Assembly (NCBI RefSeq): GCF_958295425.1
Contig: NC_081151.1
Coordinates: forward strand, 16,216,606 to 16,280,605
DNA: 64,000 nt
Reading direction: 5' to 3'
Origin: Solea solea
Lineage: Eukaryota; Chordata; Actinopteri; Pleuronectiformes; Soleidae
Of the stretch, positions 22,217-34,968 are shown in pieces; position 1 is the stretch's first letter, and each line of letters opens with the position of its first letter. A program made the position numbers and the translations under genes. Below the pieces are notes generated by a model that worked only from the letters and a program-made list of their open reading frames with translations, had not been told where the DNA came from and searched no databases.

Positions 22217-23102
22217 GTTAAAGTATTGAAGATATGAGTCGTTGTTTTCAGCTTCTTTCACAGATCTTGTCAGTTCAGCACCTGTGGATGAGAGAGTTTT
22301 ACTCTTGGTCAGGGAGGGAGGGGCTTGTGTTCTCTTGATACTGCAGTCAATGGGGCTCATTTTATTTTTTTTAGAGGTTTGTCTCCCCCTGCTGGTGTGA
22401 GAAATACTGCAGGTGGTTTAAATTCAGTTTAAAATGTAGGATTAAGTTATAGTTCTGGTGCTTTTGTCTTTTTCTCTCTCTGTTTGTGAACTGTAACTTT
22501 AAAAAAGTAAAGTAAAGAACGTATTTGAATGATTTTTGGGAGATGAAGGTTATTTTTCAAGCAAGAAGTGATTGGATTTTGCTGGTGATTCAGTCAATAA
22601 TCCCAATTCAGTACAGTTGTTGACTTGAGGGATAGGGATAGTCGTTTTGGCCCATTCTGAGAGTGCTTTTTTATGAGTGTTACTTTATTATTATTTTATA
22701 TTATTAACTAAAGAAGCATTTTATTTATATTTGTAGTTTCTTAATGTCCGTGTGTCTTCATTTGTGTTGTATGTTCAATCCAAAAAAGTCACCCCAAAAT
22801 GAAGAAACCCTCAAATACTTACTTTACTAAAAATAGATGAATCAATAAATAAAACTCAAACTGATTGATTATGGATTAGTTTGCTTAATTACTAATAATG
22901 TAATAATTGTTGGTCTAAATGCTTTGATTAAGCAGTATATCTTTCAGAACTCTTCCTCAAATCTAATGAAATGACTGTAACTGTCTCGATAAGAAATCTA
23001 TACATTAACATTGACTTAACTTACTTGCGTCATAATGCAGGTTCAGTAAAAGCATTTCCATGTCATTAATAGAAGAACATGAAGAGAAACACCCAGCACA
23101 GA

Positions 23103-23141
23103 GGTTTTTGATCAGCCTTGTCAGTTGACGGTGTCACTGTG
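23103..23141 (-). other. 23-RSS of TRBV-C3
   Basis: Heptamer CACAGTG 23135-23141, spacer 23, nonamer TCAAAAACC 23103-23111. Confidence 0.92.
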
Positions 23142-23611
23142 GGGCTGAGCCACGGCACAGAAATACCAGCCTTTGTCACCGGGCTCCACATTCTTCACCG
23201 TGAATGTTCCACTGTGAGCGTCGGGTTTGGTGGCTGCGAACTTTTTCGCACTGAAATTTCCAAAATCTTTTATGTCTACTTTTGTAAACGCGACTTCTTT
23301 CATGCCTTCTCCCGGCAGCTGTCTGTACCAGTACATCTGGAAATATGTTCCACCTTTGGTGTGGTTGCAGTGCATTGTTGCATTGTCTCCCTCTTTCTCC
23401 CACACCATGGCAGTCTGTGTGACATCACTGCCATCAGCCAGACCTGTGTATATAAAGAGTTATTTAAAAAAAAAGAAATACATAATATAACAATATTTTA
23501 ATCTGAAATGCAGTTTTCTGATGTTATTTATTTATTTATTTATTTTACGTTACCTTTTACCCAGAGCAGAAACAGGAACAAGCTGCTAACACCACGTTTG
23601 ATAAAGTCCAT
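23142..23611 (-). CDS. trbv: T-cell receptor beta-type V segment C3
   Basis: Leader exon 23554-23611, V exon 23142-23443. CDR2 reads K-V-D-I-K. FR2 has P-G-E-G-M where C1 and C2 have P-G-E-D-M. C5 shares P-G-E-G-M and nearly the same CDR2, so C3 and C5 are the closest pair even though they lie 31 kb apart. Intact. Confidence 0.87.
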
Positions 23612-24070
23612 GTTCAGAGTCATAACTGTCAGTGTGGTTACAGAGTGAACAGACTGGAATGTGCGAGTGTCTTATAATGTGTGGTGTGTGTGTGTGCGAC
23701 AGTTGTGGTATTCAGGATCCCCCTACTGGACAACACGTAATCCTGCAGCTAACAAAGATTTTACATCAATCCATTTTCTTTTTGATGAATCAGTTGTTTG
23801 TTTGGTGTTCCCCAAAGCTCAACATGACGACCTTCTCTAATGTCTTGTTTTGTCCACAAACAGATTATTCCGTTTCAATTAGTTCTTTGTTATACAGAGC
23901 AAATCATTCACAGTTGAGATGCAGAAAATCTGAGAAAAAAAACACACTGAAAAGTAAAAGACAAAACAGGCAATACACAAATACAAAGGCCAGAATAGTT
24001 CATTAGTTAATTAAAAATGGAAAACGTGCAAATAAATGCGCTGAAGAAACCATGAATGTTTTTGTTTCCT

Positions 24071-24170
24071 TCTACTGAAATCTCCCAAGGCAGGATCTTT
24101 GGTTGTTGTTGTGAACATAATAACTTTATACTAGCAGTACCAATACATCTGGATGTAAGCAGCAGCTTTG
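24071..24170 (-). pseudogene. V-segment relic (family E), copy 3
   Basis: Same relic as at 9752-9851. Confidence 0.6.
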
Positions 24171-24916
24171 TAACTAACTATTCATTTCAATATTCATTAA
24201 TCTCTTGATTTTCTTGTTTAATCAAGTAGTTATTTGGTCCTTAAAATGTCCAAAATTGGCAAAAACTGTTGACGATGTCCTTGTATGCCTGATTTTGTCT
24301 GCAAAGCAAAGATATGGATTTGTTTTTTTCCTGCTTTCTTTATTACAGAGGAGCAAAGAACAGTAGAAATATTCACATTTAACCCTATAAAACCATTTGT
24401 ATCATGTTTCTGAGACCTATATCTTATCAACACGAACAATTATTTCCTTTAAAATAAAACTTCCTGTTTGTATATGATACAACAGTCTTTGCTAATTTTC
24501 AAGAACTTACAATAAGAATAACGTGTATATTGTTACTCCTTTTTTACTCCTTGTGTTCAAGCAATGCATAATCACATAACAAATATTTATTACGTGTGTA
24601 TCACACACTATTTTGAAGATCGAATTAAAATAATTATTGACGGAAATGCCATTTAAAAATACATTTTGGGTATTTTCACAATAACAGTTCCTCTAAAATT
24701 ATAATCGCTACCAATTTTTTATGGGTGTATTTTTAGATATCAAAAAGATTAGAAGAAGAGAGAAAAAGAAGGTACTCTGAAATACTGTGAGTATTGGTGT
24801 TTAAGGTGCATCTTTGCCTACCATAAAATGAAATAAAAAGGCTGTAAAAGGTTTTTATGCAAAAAAACAAAGAGGAAAAACTGCCTCAAGTGTTCTTTAT
24901 TTTGATAAATAAAGAT

Positions 24917-24935
24917 GTATGTGTATATATGTATG

Positions 24936-24987
<52 letters not shown>

Positions 24988-24990
24988 TAT
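24917..24990. repeat. TA/TG microsatellite
   Basis: Third copy of the TA tract beside a truncated A gene. Confidence 0.9.
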
Positions 24991-25033
24991 TGTTTTTTAA
25001 AGGGATCTTGGTTTGCTATATTTTATTTATACA

Positions 25034-25265
25034 GTAATTCCCCCTTGGTGTGGCTGCAGTGTATTGTAGCATTGTTGTCGCCCTTGTTTTTCCACAGTAT
25101 TGGGGTTTGTGTCACATCAGTCCCTGCAAAAAAAACCTGCGTTCACAAGAGTAAGAGTTAAAAAAATCTTTATAATATTATCTGGTGTTTCCTTTAATGA
25201 CTTTACTGTTCATTACCTGGAGTCCACAGTAAAGAGAGAGCTGGCGCGATGATGATTTTATCCAT
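25034..25265 (-). pseudogene. Truncated TRBV-A pseudogene 3
   Basis: Leader exon 25217-25265 and V exon 5' part 25034-25123. Same breakpoint as the other two. No RSS. Confidence 0.88.
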
Positions 25266-26102
25266 ATTCTGACTGAACCTCACTCTCATACAGTTACTCT
25301 ATAGAGATATAAGGTTCTGCAGGTGGGCGTGTCACTGCATTATGTGAGGTGATCATGTGACACTGACATTTAATACGTCACCTACATAGACTGAGTGAAG
25401 AGGCCAGATGTTTTCCTATGATGGACTTATTTATTTTGATATTTAAAGTAGGAATGATAAATTTCATTATAAAACAATCTATCAATGTGAGAAAATCCAT
25501 AAAAAATATGTTTTTTTTGGTTTTACACAGACTAGTATTGTTGTTAATAATGATAATAATAATAATAATAGTACATTCAATTAATTGCATTGTTACTTAA
25601 GTAGGATTCAGTTGTTTTGCAACCCTTATTTAAACACGTTCTTAAAACAGCGGATCAGAAACTTCATGATCAGGGAATTAAGGTCAAATCTATTCATGTA
25701 GCACATTTGTGGAGAGGAATGACTTTCATGAAATCAAGCCAGAGATTAACATGGATTTTCCTCGGCCTCTAGGTTAATCTCAAACGGATGATTTCAGGGC
25801 TCGGACTCCAATATTTCACGGAGTGTCCTATTTGTTTTTTTGAAACAATTTCACAAATGTTCTCTGTGTTCTTTGTCTTCTGTGATTATAAACTCATAAT
25901 TGACTGAGATTTTTAGAAAATGGAGACACTAACTTGTGAATTCAAGCGTCTTTTACGATCAGCAATTGCAGGATTTGAGATTTTATCATTTTGGCATGAA
26001 GAAACTTCCTGACCACAAACGTCACAAACTTTATTTCCGTTCCTTAATGACATGGTGTCGTGTCAGATGAGGTCTCTGGTTTGTATGAAGGCTGAGTGCA
26101 GG

Positions 26103-26141
26103 TGTTTTTGTATTGACGGTAGGAAACAGTGAGGCACTGTG
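26103..26141 (-). other. 23-RSS of TRBV-B5
   Basis: Heptamer CACAGTG 26135-26141, spacer 23, nonamer ACAAAAACA 26103-26111. Confidence 0.93.
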
Positions 26142-26587
26142 CTGACTGGCTGCACAGAAATAAACACCACTGTCATTCACTGAGAGACTGTTAATGGTGA
26201 GGCTTGAGTGTGAACGACCATCTCCATTAAAGTCGATTTTTCCTTTCAGAGCGACCTCTGGGTTAGGAAAGTTAAAATTTATATATCCCAGAAACTCTAA
26301 GTTGTCTTTGTCCTGTTTGTACCACAGGATTGCATCGTAGCTGCTTATACTGTGCGAACAGTTGATCTCTTTGTCGACAGATTCCCCGCTTCTCTTTGTG
26401 ATGAAAGGAGGTATCTGGACGACACGGTTGGTATCAGAAGCCCCTGTGGGGGAAAAAGAACATAACTTGAATGCAGGATTGTAAACTCTTAAGTTTACAT
26501 TGTGTTACTCTGCAGTGTTGTCGTTTTTGTCTTACCTTTATTTCCTGGTAACTGAAGAAAACAACAGATAAAAACCATGAAAATCAT
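26142..26587 (-). CDS. trbv: T-cell receptor beta-type V segment B5
   Basis: Leader exon 26536-26587, V exon 26142-26443. CDR1 is S-Y-D-A. It shares the K-I-D-F and I-N-F-N-F variants with B3. The first exon base is GGG rather than GGT at the split glycine codon, a silent change. Frame and RSS intact. A LINE lies about 390 bases upstream of the ATG. Confidence 0.86.
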
Positions 26588-26731
26588 GTTAAAGGTATTG
26601 AAGATATAAGCCCGGGTGATTGAGCACCTGTGGATGGGATCGCTTTACAACTACAGTGATGAAGTGACAGCAGGGTAACAGCACAGCTGCAGTCAATAGA
26701 GATGATCTAACTGCATTTGCTGAGGTTTGTT

Positions 26732-26743
26732 GCCCCCTGCTGG
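26732..26743 (-). promoter_or_regulatory. CTCF-consensus match upstream of V-B5
   Basis: CCAGCAGGGGGC on the minus strand, 145 bases above the ATG and close to the LINE 3' end. Confidence 0.45.
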
Positions 26744-28131
26744 TGTGACAAATACTGCAAGTGGCTTCAGTCGAGGTGCTCGGTCATTTCAGTCATTTCA
26801 GCTCAGTGCTGTCCTTTGTTGTGAGGCTTTATCTCAAGGAGACTTATCGAGCTATGACGCTGCACACAGGTCGTTTCTCTGGGCTCATGAAAAGTTTTCT
26901 TTTGCGATGTTTGTGCTTCTCAAAGAGAGCGACCGTACACTGTAAATACACCCTAAAATACCTGGTTCATTTCTTTGGCTTTTTTTTTTTTTTTTTTTTA
27001 TATTTTTTTTAAACTTTATTTTTCATTCAATAAAACAAGAACAAAACACAAATACAGGGGGAAGACACTACTATCTTGCATAAAGATGCCATTTTGTCCA
27101 TCTTGCAGTACATAACTCTGATTTCATCCGTAGTCTATAGGTCATTTGCTCCATTGATCGAATTTCTTCAACAATATCTAGCCAGTGGCTTGGTCCAGGT
27201 GGTTCAGTTTTCAGCCAACTTTTTGTAATGGCTTTCTTAGCCGCAAGGGATAGAATCTTGAACAGATACACATAGTTTTTAGCTATTACCCCATCTGGTA
27301 TCAGTCCAAGGTACATATACCTGGGGTCATCAGGAATATTATATCCAAAAATTTCCCCCACGATCCTCAGAACCCTGTCCCAAAATGATCGCATTTTCAT
27401 ACAGGACCAGAATATATGAGAGTGATTGTCATTCAATTGCCCACATTGTCTCCAACAGAATTGTTGTTGACCCAATTGTTTATGTTTAATTTGTGGTGTA
27501 ATAAAAAAAACGTGTTAAGTTCTTCCAACCAAACTCCCTCCATCTCTTAGAACTTGTGGATGTGTGTTGGGTCTTGTAAATGGACTGCCAATCACTCTCA
27601 GACAACTCAATGTTAAACTCTTTTTCCCATTTCACTTTTATATACAATGTATTCCTTCCTTGTTGTTTCATTAAACCTCTGTACAGTTTAGAGACTATTT
27701 TTTATGGAGTTAGCTTATACGCACCTGTCAACACCTCAATCACATCGTTCCCTTCCAATGAGAGGTCTTTCTTGATTTCTGTCTCATATAATGTAAGTGT
27801 CTTAATTGAAGAAATCTGTAAAAATCTCTGTTGTCCAATCCAAACTCAATTTTAAGTTGACCAAATGATTTAAAATGTTGCTTATTTATGAGTGTACATA
27901 TAGCTGTTATTCCTTTGTCTCTCCACTTTTTAAAGGTTTTGTCTATTACACCTGGTCTGAACCTGGTGTGAGAAGGCCAGATCAACAGTTTACAGTCACC
28001 TGTTAACTTATATTTTTTATTTTTTGCCATATTTCGAACGTTCCTCTCATAATTGAGTTATCAACCTAAAGATCCATATGATCTTTTCCACCTAATACTG
28101 ACTGTGGGGGGGGGGCCTACCCAGGTTCATC

Positions 28132-29064
28132 TCAATGTCCTTCCATCTGGCTTGATAACACGAAGACATATCTTAACTGTGCTGCATAGTAATAATCTCT
28201 GAGACTTGGCAATGCCAATCCTCCATTTACTTTGTCTAGTTGAAGGGTCTTGAATCGTATCCTAGGCCTGGCACCCGCCCAGATGAACCTGGATATTAGC
28301 TTGTCCCATGCTGAGAATTGTGAATCTGGTACTTTTATCTGGGAGAGATAAAAAAAAAGGTACAACAACCTGGGTAAAAGATTCATCTTGATCACCTCAA
28401 TTCTTGAGCTGAAATCCATCACTAACGATGACCACTTTGCTACATCTTCTTGAATTTTATCGTTGATTAGCCTGTAATTTGTCTCATAAATTCTGTCATA
28501 TTCCGGAGTTATTATCACTCCTATGTATTTTATTGACTTAGAATTCCAATTTAAATTATATCTCTTCCTGATTTCTTTATTTGGCTTGAAATTAAAGGAT
28601 AAAATCTGAGTTTTTGACATATTCAATTTGTAACCTGACATCAATCCATATTCTTCCATTCTCTTTAATAATATGGTAAACGTTGTGTTTGGATCTTGAA
28701 GAAAGGTAATTATATCGTCAGCAAATAGTCCTATTTTGTGTTCATCTCCTGCCATCGTGATTCCTGTCAACTTATCTTCTTGTCTGATTAGTTGAGCAAG
28801 TGGCTCTATGAAAATTGCGAAGAGGGCAGGAATAGCACAACAACCTTGTCGTGTCCCTCTGTACAGTTTAAAAGTGCCTGTCAGATGCCCGTTAATTTTA
28901 ACTCTGGCTGATGGGTCAGTATACAATGCCTTTATGCAATTTATGAATTTATTATTGAATCCCATCCTTTCCAATACTTTATACAAAAAAGCCCAGCTGA
29001 CCCTATCAAACGCTTTTTCAGCATCTAAGCTGATCAGTGCAGCGCTTGTATGGTGTTTATTCAC
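28132..29064 (-). pseudogene. LINE reverse-transcriptase fragment
   Basis: A 310-residue open stretch. Motif A is [10 protein letters not shown] near residue 13, motif B G-T-R-Q-G-C near 68, and the catalytic F-A-D-D near 113. The enzyme copies LINE RNA into the target site. Upstream sequence is cut off by the hAT insertion, and downstream the frame is broken near 28130. It is not an active element. Confidence 0.85.
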
Positions 29065-29112
29065 ATGTTCTATAATATGAAGTGTGCGTCTAATGTTGTC
29101 CTGTGTTTGCCG

Positions 29113-29883
29113 TAGGGATGTACTGATTACCGGTATGACGATAAACCGCGGTAAAATTCCCGACGGTTAGTACTACCGTTTCAAATTTTAATTATCGTTA
29201 AAACCGTGATTGATTACCGCAACTGATTACCGAAAAACTCACAGTGATACTGCTCATGCCTGGAGAAGCAGCAGCACCTGAACGGCACTCGCTCAGAAGC
29301 GGGCGCGCATGCGCAGTTTCCACTGTCTGTCCAGCGACAAGACGGCTGAAGCCACCTGCGCTCCAGAGATTCCCCCCCCGTAAAAAAAAACAAGATCAGA
29401 AGTCTGGGCATATTTTGTATTTTTAAAGGATGTTGAGGGTAAAATAATTGAAGACAATCAATCCTTGTGCAGAAAATGCAAAAAAAAAAATCTCCGCGAA
29501 GCCACTTCCAATATGATGAGCCATCTCCGTGACCACCACACACAACTTTTCAGCGAGTAAGTCAACAAAAACGGGATTTCGGAATAGTGGGAAACGTCAT
29601 GGTTTGTCTGTAAAAGGTTCCTATTTTCTCAATAAAGGAAACCTAAGTTAAGTGTTACCTAATGTTACTCCTGTAAAAACACATGTTATTGGGCGCTATC
29701 AGCGAAAGCGAGTAGTGTGCAGACGTCACGTACCGTAGCAGAGCAAAATGTGTTTGTTTCTGGTTTTTTTTATTTTATTTTTATGCTGTGTACGACCGCT
29801 GCTACTTAATTATTATCCGACACAGAGTGAGGACCTGCGTGTGTGTGTGTGTGTGTGCGCGTGTCAGTCAGATGATAATTATT

Positions 29884-29928
<45 letters not shown>

Positions 29929-30107
29929 CATCATATAATATAAAATATCTTTTTTAAAATAAAACTTGGTTAAAAGATTTCAGTGTTTGTGTTCAGTACT
30001 TTTGGAACATTTTGAACACATCTAATGATACCGTGATAATATTGATAACCGTGATAATTTTGGTCACAATAACCGTGATATGAAATTTTCATATCGTTAC
30101 ATCTCTA
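29113..30107 (+). mobile_element. Non-autonomous hAT transposon nested in the LINE
   Basis: The ends are TAGGGATGTACTGAT... and ...ATCGTTACATCTCTA, imperfect inverted repeats. The 8-base duplication GTTTGCCG flanks it (29105-29112 and 30108-30115); LINE copy 1 at 2826-2835 has it only once. Eight bases are diagnostic for hAT. Around 29390-29545 a short coding relic shows C-R-K-C and then H-L-R-D-H-H in a shifted frame, which is a BED zinc finger as in hAT transposases. The rest of the transposase is gone. It contains an AAT run near 29885-29929. Confidence 0.9.
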
Positions 30108-30537
30108 GTTTGCCGTCCCTTTACAAAACCTGTCTGGTCCTCGTGTATCAGGTCAGGCAAAAAACGTTCCAGTCTTTTAGTGATAATGGATGTGAACAGT
30201 TTATAATCTACGTTCAGAATAGATTCTTTGGCTTTTTTAATGTTAAATGAAGGATATATATATATATATATATACGTTAGTGAGAAACAATGAAGTTGCC
30301 TGTAAATATTTGAACACAAATATGTAGACCTTAAAGTGTTATGAAGTGACTTTTTGAAATATAATGTTGTTGATTCCATGTATAATTTGATCAATTGTGT
30401 ATAATATGTAGTGTAAACGTATTCAGTGTAATAAATATGGTTATACTTATTAATGCAACATGTCAAAGAAGGAATGGTGAGAATGTGTGGTGCTTGAGGT
30501 CCCCCTACAGTCCATAATAAAAACGAGATTTGGTGAG

Positions 30538-30576
30538 TGTTTTTGTTCAGCTTCCACAGACGTCTGTGTCACTGTG
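30538..30576 (-). other. 23-RSS of TRBV-A3
   Basis: Heptamer CACAGTG 30570-30576, spacer 23, nonamer ACAAAAACA 30538-30546. Confidence 0.93.
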
Positions 30577-31013
30577 TTCACTCACAGCACAGAAATACAA
30601 GCCTTTATCTCCTGACTCCAGGTTCTTCACTGTGAATGTGCCGCTACGAGCGTCAGGTTTCTTGGCCGAAAACTTTTCTTTGCTGAAATCTCCAAAGTCG
30701 AAATCTTTATCGGCTGGTGTTGTCAAAACAATTAGCTCCATGGTTTCTCCCAGCAGTTGTCTGAACCAGTACATCTGGTAATATAATTCCCCCTTGGTGT
30801 GGCTGCAGTGTATTGTAGCATTGTTGTCGCCCTTGTTTTTCCACAGTATGGGGGTTTGTGTCACATCAGTCCCTGCATAGAAACCTGCGTTCACAAGAGT
30901 AAGAGTTAAAAAAATCTTTATAATATTATCTGGTGTTTCCTTTAATGACTTAACTGATCATTACCTGCGGTCCACAGTAAAGAGAGAGACAGCGCGGTGA
31001 TGATTTTATCCAT
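30577..31013 (-). CDS. trbv: T-cell receptor beta-type V segment A3
   Basis: Leader exon 30965-31013 (signal ends L-W-T-A rather than L-W-T-P), V exon 30577-30872. It has G-E-L-Y-Y near CDR1 and R-Q-L-L-G-E in FR2, where A1 and A2 have R-Q-L-P-G-E. The lost proline is in a conserved turn of V domains, so folding could be affected. A4 shares both changes. Frame, cysteines and RSS are intact. Confidence 0.83.
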
Positions 31014-31289
31014 ATTCTGACTGAACCTCACTCTCATACAGTTACTCTATAGAGATATAAGGTGTTGCAGGTGGGCGTGTCACTGCATTATGTGAGGTGA
31101 TCATGTGACACTGACATTTAATACGTCACCTACATAGACTGAGTGAAAAGGCCAGATGTTTTCCTATGATGGACTTATTTATTTTGAAATTTAAAGTAGG
31201 AATTATAAATTTCATTATAAAACAATCTGTCAATGTGAGAAAATCCATAAAAAAAAAATGCTTTTTTTGGTTTTACACGGACTAGTATT

Positions 31290-31375
31290 GTTGTTATGAT
31301 AATAATAACAATAATAATAATAATAATAACAATAATAATAATAATAATAACAACAATAATAATAATAGTAGTACA
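31290..31375. repeat. AAT/AAC microsatellite
   Basis: An interrupted run of AAT with AAC units in the spacer beside A3. Confidence 0.9.
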
Positions 31376-31599
31376 TTCAATAAATTGTATTATTACTTAA
31401 GTAGGATTCAGTTGTTTTGCAACCCTTATTTGAACACATTCTTAAAACAGCAGATCAGAAACTTCATGATCAGGGAATAAAGGTCAAATCTATTCATGTG
31501 GCACATTTGTGGAGAGGAATGATTTTCGTGAAATCAAGCCAGAGATTAACATGGATTTTCCTCGGCCTCTAGGTTAATCTCAAACGGATGATTTCATGG

Positions 31600-31660
31600 C
31601 TCGGACTCCAATATTTCACGGGGCGTCCTATTTGTCGGTCATTTCAGTCATTTCAGCTCA
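31600..31660. other. Deletion junction where a V-B gene is missing
   Basis: The sequence runs from the A-to-B spacer (GCGTCCTATTTG, as at 19952) straight into the B upstream region (TCGGTCATTTCAG, as at 20910). The intervening B segment, RSS, leader and CTCF-like site, about 0.9 kb in the neighbouring cassette, are absent. Confidence 0.85.
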
Positions 31661-32519
31661 GTGCTGTCCTTTGTTGTGAGGCTTTATCTCAAGGAGAATT
31701 ATCGAGCTATGACGCTGCACACAGGTCGTTTCTCTGGGCTCATGAAAAGTTTTCTTTTGCGATGTTTGTGCTTCTCAAAGGAGAGCGACCGTACACTGTA
31801 AATACACCCTAAAATACCTGGTTCATTTCTTTGGCTTTTTTAATGTTAAATGAAGGATATATATACGTTTGTTAGAAACAATGAAGTTGCCTGTAAATAT
31901 GTAGACCTAAAAGTGTTATGAAGTGACTTTTTGAAATATAATGTTGTTGATTCCATGTATTATTTGATCAATTGTGTATAATATTTAGTGTAAACGTATT
32001 CAGTGTAATAAATATGGTTATTATTATTATGCAACAGCCTTTAAAACCAGGAAAAGTTGCCAAAGATACTGTAATGTCAGTATACGATACAGATATAATA
32101 TCCATATATTGCTTAGCCCTATTTTGTGGGAGGTATTGCAAAAACATAGTGGTCCAAAATGGCTGCCTGTTAAAAAAAAACTAAAAACTTTGTACACACA
32201 AAGAAAATTAAGTACAATTTTGTCTTCATGATCTGACAAATAGAAATGATTTCACCTAGATTGTACACACTGGACCATTAACTGGTTATAAAGATGGTTG
32301 GTAATTCATATCATAGCCTCCAATTTATCCTTTACTCACCTGATTTTCATGGAGCTTTAGGGAGTCAGTAAAATGAATCAGTTATTTGACATACTCTTCT
32401 ACTCTAAAAAATAAAAATAAACTTGGTTCAAATGTGACAGTTTCACAAATGTGAGCATTTGTAAGGTCTTTGGTTTAGATAGAGGCAGAGTGCAGATGCT
32501 TGTGGTGTAAACTTGAGGT

Positions 32520-32926
32520 GTTTTGTGTTGACTTGAGGGAACAGAGTGCGCTGACTGCACACAAACACACACACACTGTCATTCAGTGCAAGATCGTTAA
32601 TGGTACGGCTTGAGTGTGAACGACCATTTCCACTGAAGCTGATTTTTCCTTCTGTTACTAAATCGCAGACGCTTTAAATTGTGTTTTTCCTCTTCGTACC
32701 AGACAATGGTATTGTGCTGGGTTATAGAGTGTGTACAGTTGATCTCTTTGTCAATAGATTCTCCCGTTGTCTTTGCTTGTCTGGTGTGAGCACCACCTGT
32801 GGAATTAAAGAACAGATCTTAAAGGCATGATCGGACGCTTTTAAGTTTGCACGTGTTGTTGTTTTCTTTCTTACCCTTATTTCCTGGTAAATGAAGAAAG
32901 CAACAGATTAAAACCACAAAGATCAT
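32520..32926 (-). pseudogene. TRBV pseudogene D4
   Basis: Leader exon 32875-32926; V remnant from acceptor 32796 to about 32551. It shares the D-family lesions. Confidence 0.85.
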
Positions 32927-33862
32927 GTTAAAGTATTGAAGATATGAGACGTTGTTTTCAGCTTCTTTCACAGATCTTGTCAGTTCAGCACCTGTGGGTG
33001 AGAGAGTTTTACTCTTGGTCAGGGAGGGAGGGGCTTGTGTTCTCTTGATACTGCAGTCAATGGGGCTCATTTTATTTTTTTTAGAGGTTTGTCTCCCCCT
33101 GCTGGTGTGAGAAATACTGCAGGTGGTTTAAATTCAGTTTCAAATTTAGGATTAAGTTATAGTTCTGGTGCTTTTGTCTTTTTCTCTCTCTGTTTGTTAA
33201 CTGTAACTTCAAAAAAGTAAAGTAAAGAAAGTATTTGAATGATTTTTGGGAGATGAAGGTTATTTTTCAAGCAAGAAGTGATTGGATTTTGCTGGTGATT
33301 CAGTCAATAATCCCAATTCAGTACAATTGTTGACTTGAGGGATAGGGATAGTTGTACTGACACTGGTTTTGGCCCATTCTGAGGGTGCTTTTTCTAGTTT
33401 TCATTATGAATTAATAAGTTATTTTATTATTATTTTATATTATTAACTAAAGAAGCATTTTATTTATATTTGTAGTTTCTTAATGTCCGTGTGTCTTCAT
33501 GTGTGTTGTATGTTCAATCCAAAAAAGTCTGAAAATGGTGCTCATTTTCCTCCCCAAAATGAAGAAACCCTCAAATACTTACTTTACTAAAAATAGATGA
33601 ATCAATAAATAAAACTCAAACTGATTGATTATGGATTAGTTTGCTAAATTACTAATAATGTAATAATTGTTGGTCTAAACGCTTTGATTAAACAGTATAT
33701 CTTTCAGAACTCTTCCTCAAATCTAATGAAATGACTGTAACTGTCTCGATAAGAAATCTATACATTAACATTGACTTAACTTACTTGCGTCATAATGCAG
33801 GTTCAGTAAAAGCATTTCCATGTCATTAATAGAAGAACATGAAGAGAAACACCCAGCACAGA

Positions 33863-33901
33863 GGTTTTTGATCAGCCTTGTCAGTTGACGGTGTCACTGT
33901 G
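33863..33901 (-). other. 23-RSS of TRBV-C4
   Basis: Heptamer CACAGTG 33895-33901, spacer 23, nonamer TCAAAAACC 33863-33871. Confidence 0.92.
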
Positions 33902-34377
33902 GGGCTGAGCCACGGCACAGAAATACCAGCCTTTGTCACTGGGCTCCACATTCTTCACCGTGAATGTTCCACTGTGAGCGTCGGGTTTGGTGGCTGCGAA
34001 CTTTTTCGCACTGAAATTTCCAAAATCGTGATCTTCACTGCCTGCTATTGTTAACGCAACTTCTTTCATGTCTTCTCCCGGCAGCTGTCTATACCAGTAC
34101 ATCTGGAAATATGTTCCACCTTTGGTGTGGTTGCAGTGCATTGTTGCATTGTCTCCCTTTTTCTCCCACACTATGGCAGTCTGTGTGACATCACTGCCAT
34201 CAGCCAGACCTGTGTATATAAAGAGTTATTTATTAAAAAAAAAATACATTATATAACAATATTTTAATCTGAAATGCAGTTTTCTGATGTTATTTATTTA
34301 TTTATTTATTTTACGTTACCTTTTACCCAGAGCAGAAACAGGAACAAGCTGCTAACACCACGTTTGATAAAGTCCAT
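33902..34377 (-). CDS. trbv: T-cell receptor beta-type V segment C4
   Basis: Leader exon 34320-34377, V exon 33902-34209. It has the longest CDR2 of the family, I-A-G-S-E-D-H, one codon more than C1 and two more than C2, C3 and C5. Both cysteines, the Trp and the RSS are intact. The CTCF-like site upstream is altered (CCAGAAGGGGGA). Confidence 0.87.
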
Positions 34378-34968
34378 GTTCAGAGTCATAACTGTCAGTG
34401 TAGTTACAGAGTGAACAGACTGGAATGTGCGAGTGTCTTATAATGTGTGGTGTGTGTGTGTGCGACAGTTGTGGTATTCAGGATCCCCCTTCTGGACAAC
34501 ACGTAATCCTGCAGCTAACAAAGATTTTACATCAAACAATTTTCTTTTTGATGAATCAGTTGTTTGTTTGGTGTTCCCCAAAGCTCAACATGACGACCTT
34601 CTCCAATGTCTTGTTTTGTCCACAAACAGATTATTCCGTTTCAATTAGTTCTTTGTTATATGGAGCAAATAATTCACAAAAAACACACTCAAAAGTAAAA
34701 GACAAAACAGGCAATACACAAATACAAAGGCAAGAATAGTTAATTAAAAATGGAAAAATTTCTTTAGAATAGAGGAGCGAAGAAGAGAATATTCACATTT
34801 AACCCTATAAAACCATTTGTATCATGTTTCTGAGACCTATATCTTATCAACACAATCAACTATTTCTTTTAAAATCTGTATATGATCATCCACATACTTT
34901 TGGCAGATAAGTCTTTGCTAATTTTCAAGAAGTTACAATAACAACAACATGTATACTGTTACTCCTTT

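Larger units (their letters stand above)
26980..30223 (-). mobile_element. L1/Tx1-like LINE, 5'-truncated, with nested hAT
   Basis: It starts on the plus strand with a T run (the poly-A tail of a minus-strand element) and is flanked by TTCTTTGGCTTTTTT at 26971-26985 and 30224-30238, a 15-base target duplication. Empty sites in other cassettes (for example near 6228) show the sequence only once. Coding parts from 5' to 3' on the minus strand: reverse-transcriptase start near 30230-30110, hAT insertion 29113-30107, reverse transcriptase 28132-29064, and C-terminal domain 27071-28030 in several broken frames. The C-terminal zinc-knuckle-like C-W-R-Q-C-G motif with a later H and C is near 27430. 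The lost 5' half is the usual LINE truncation. Confidence 0.9.
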
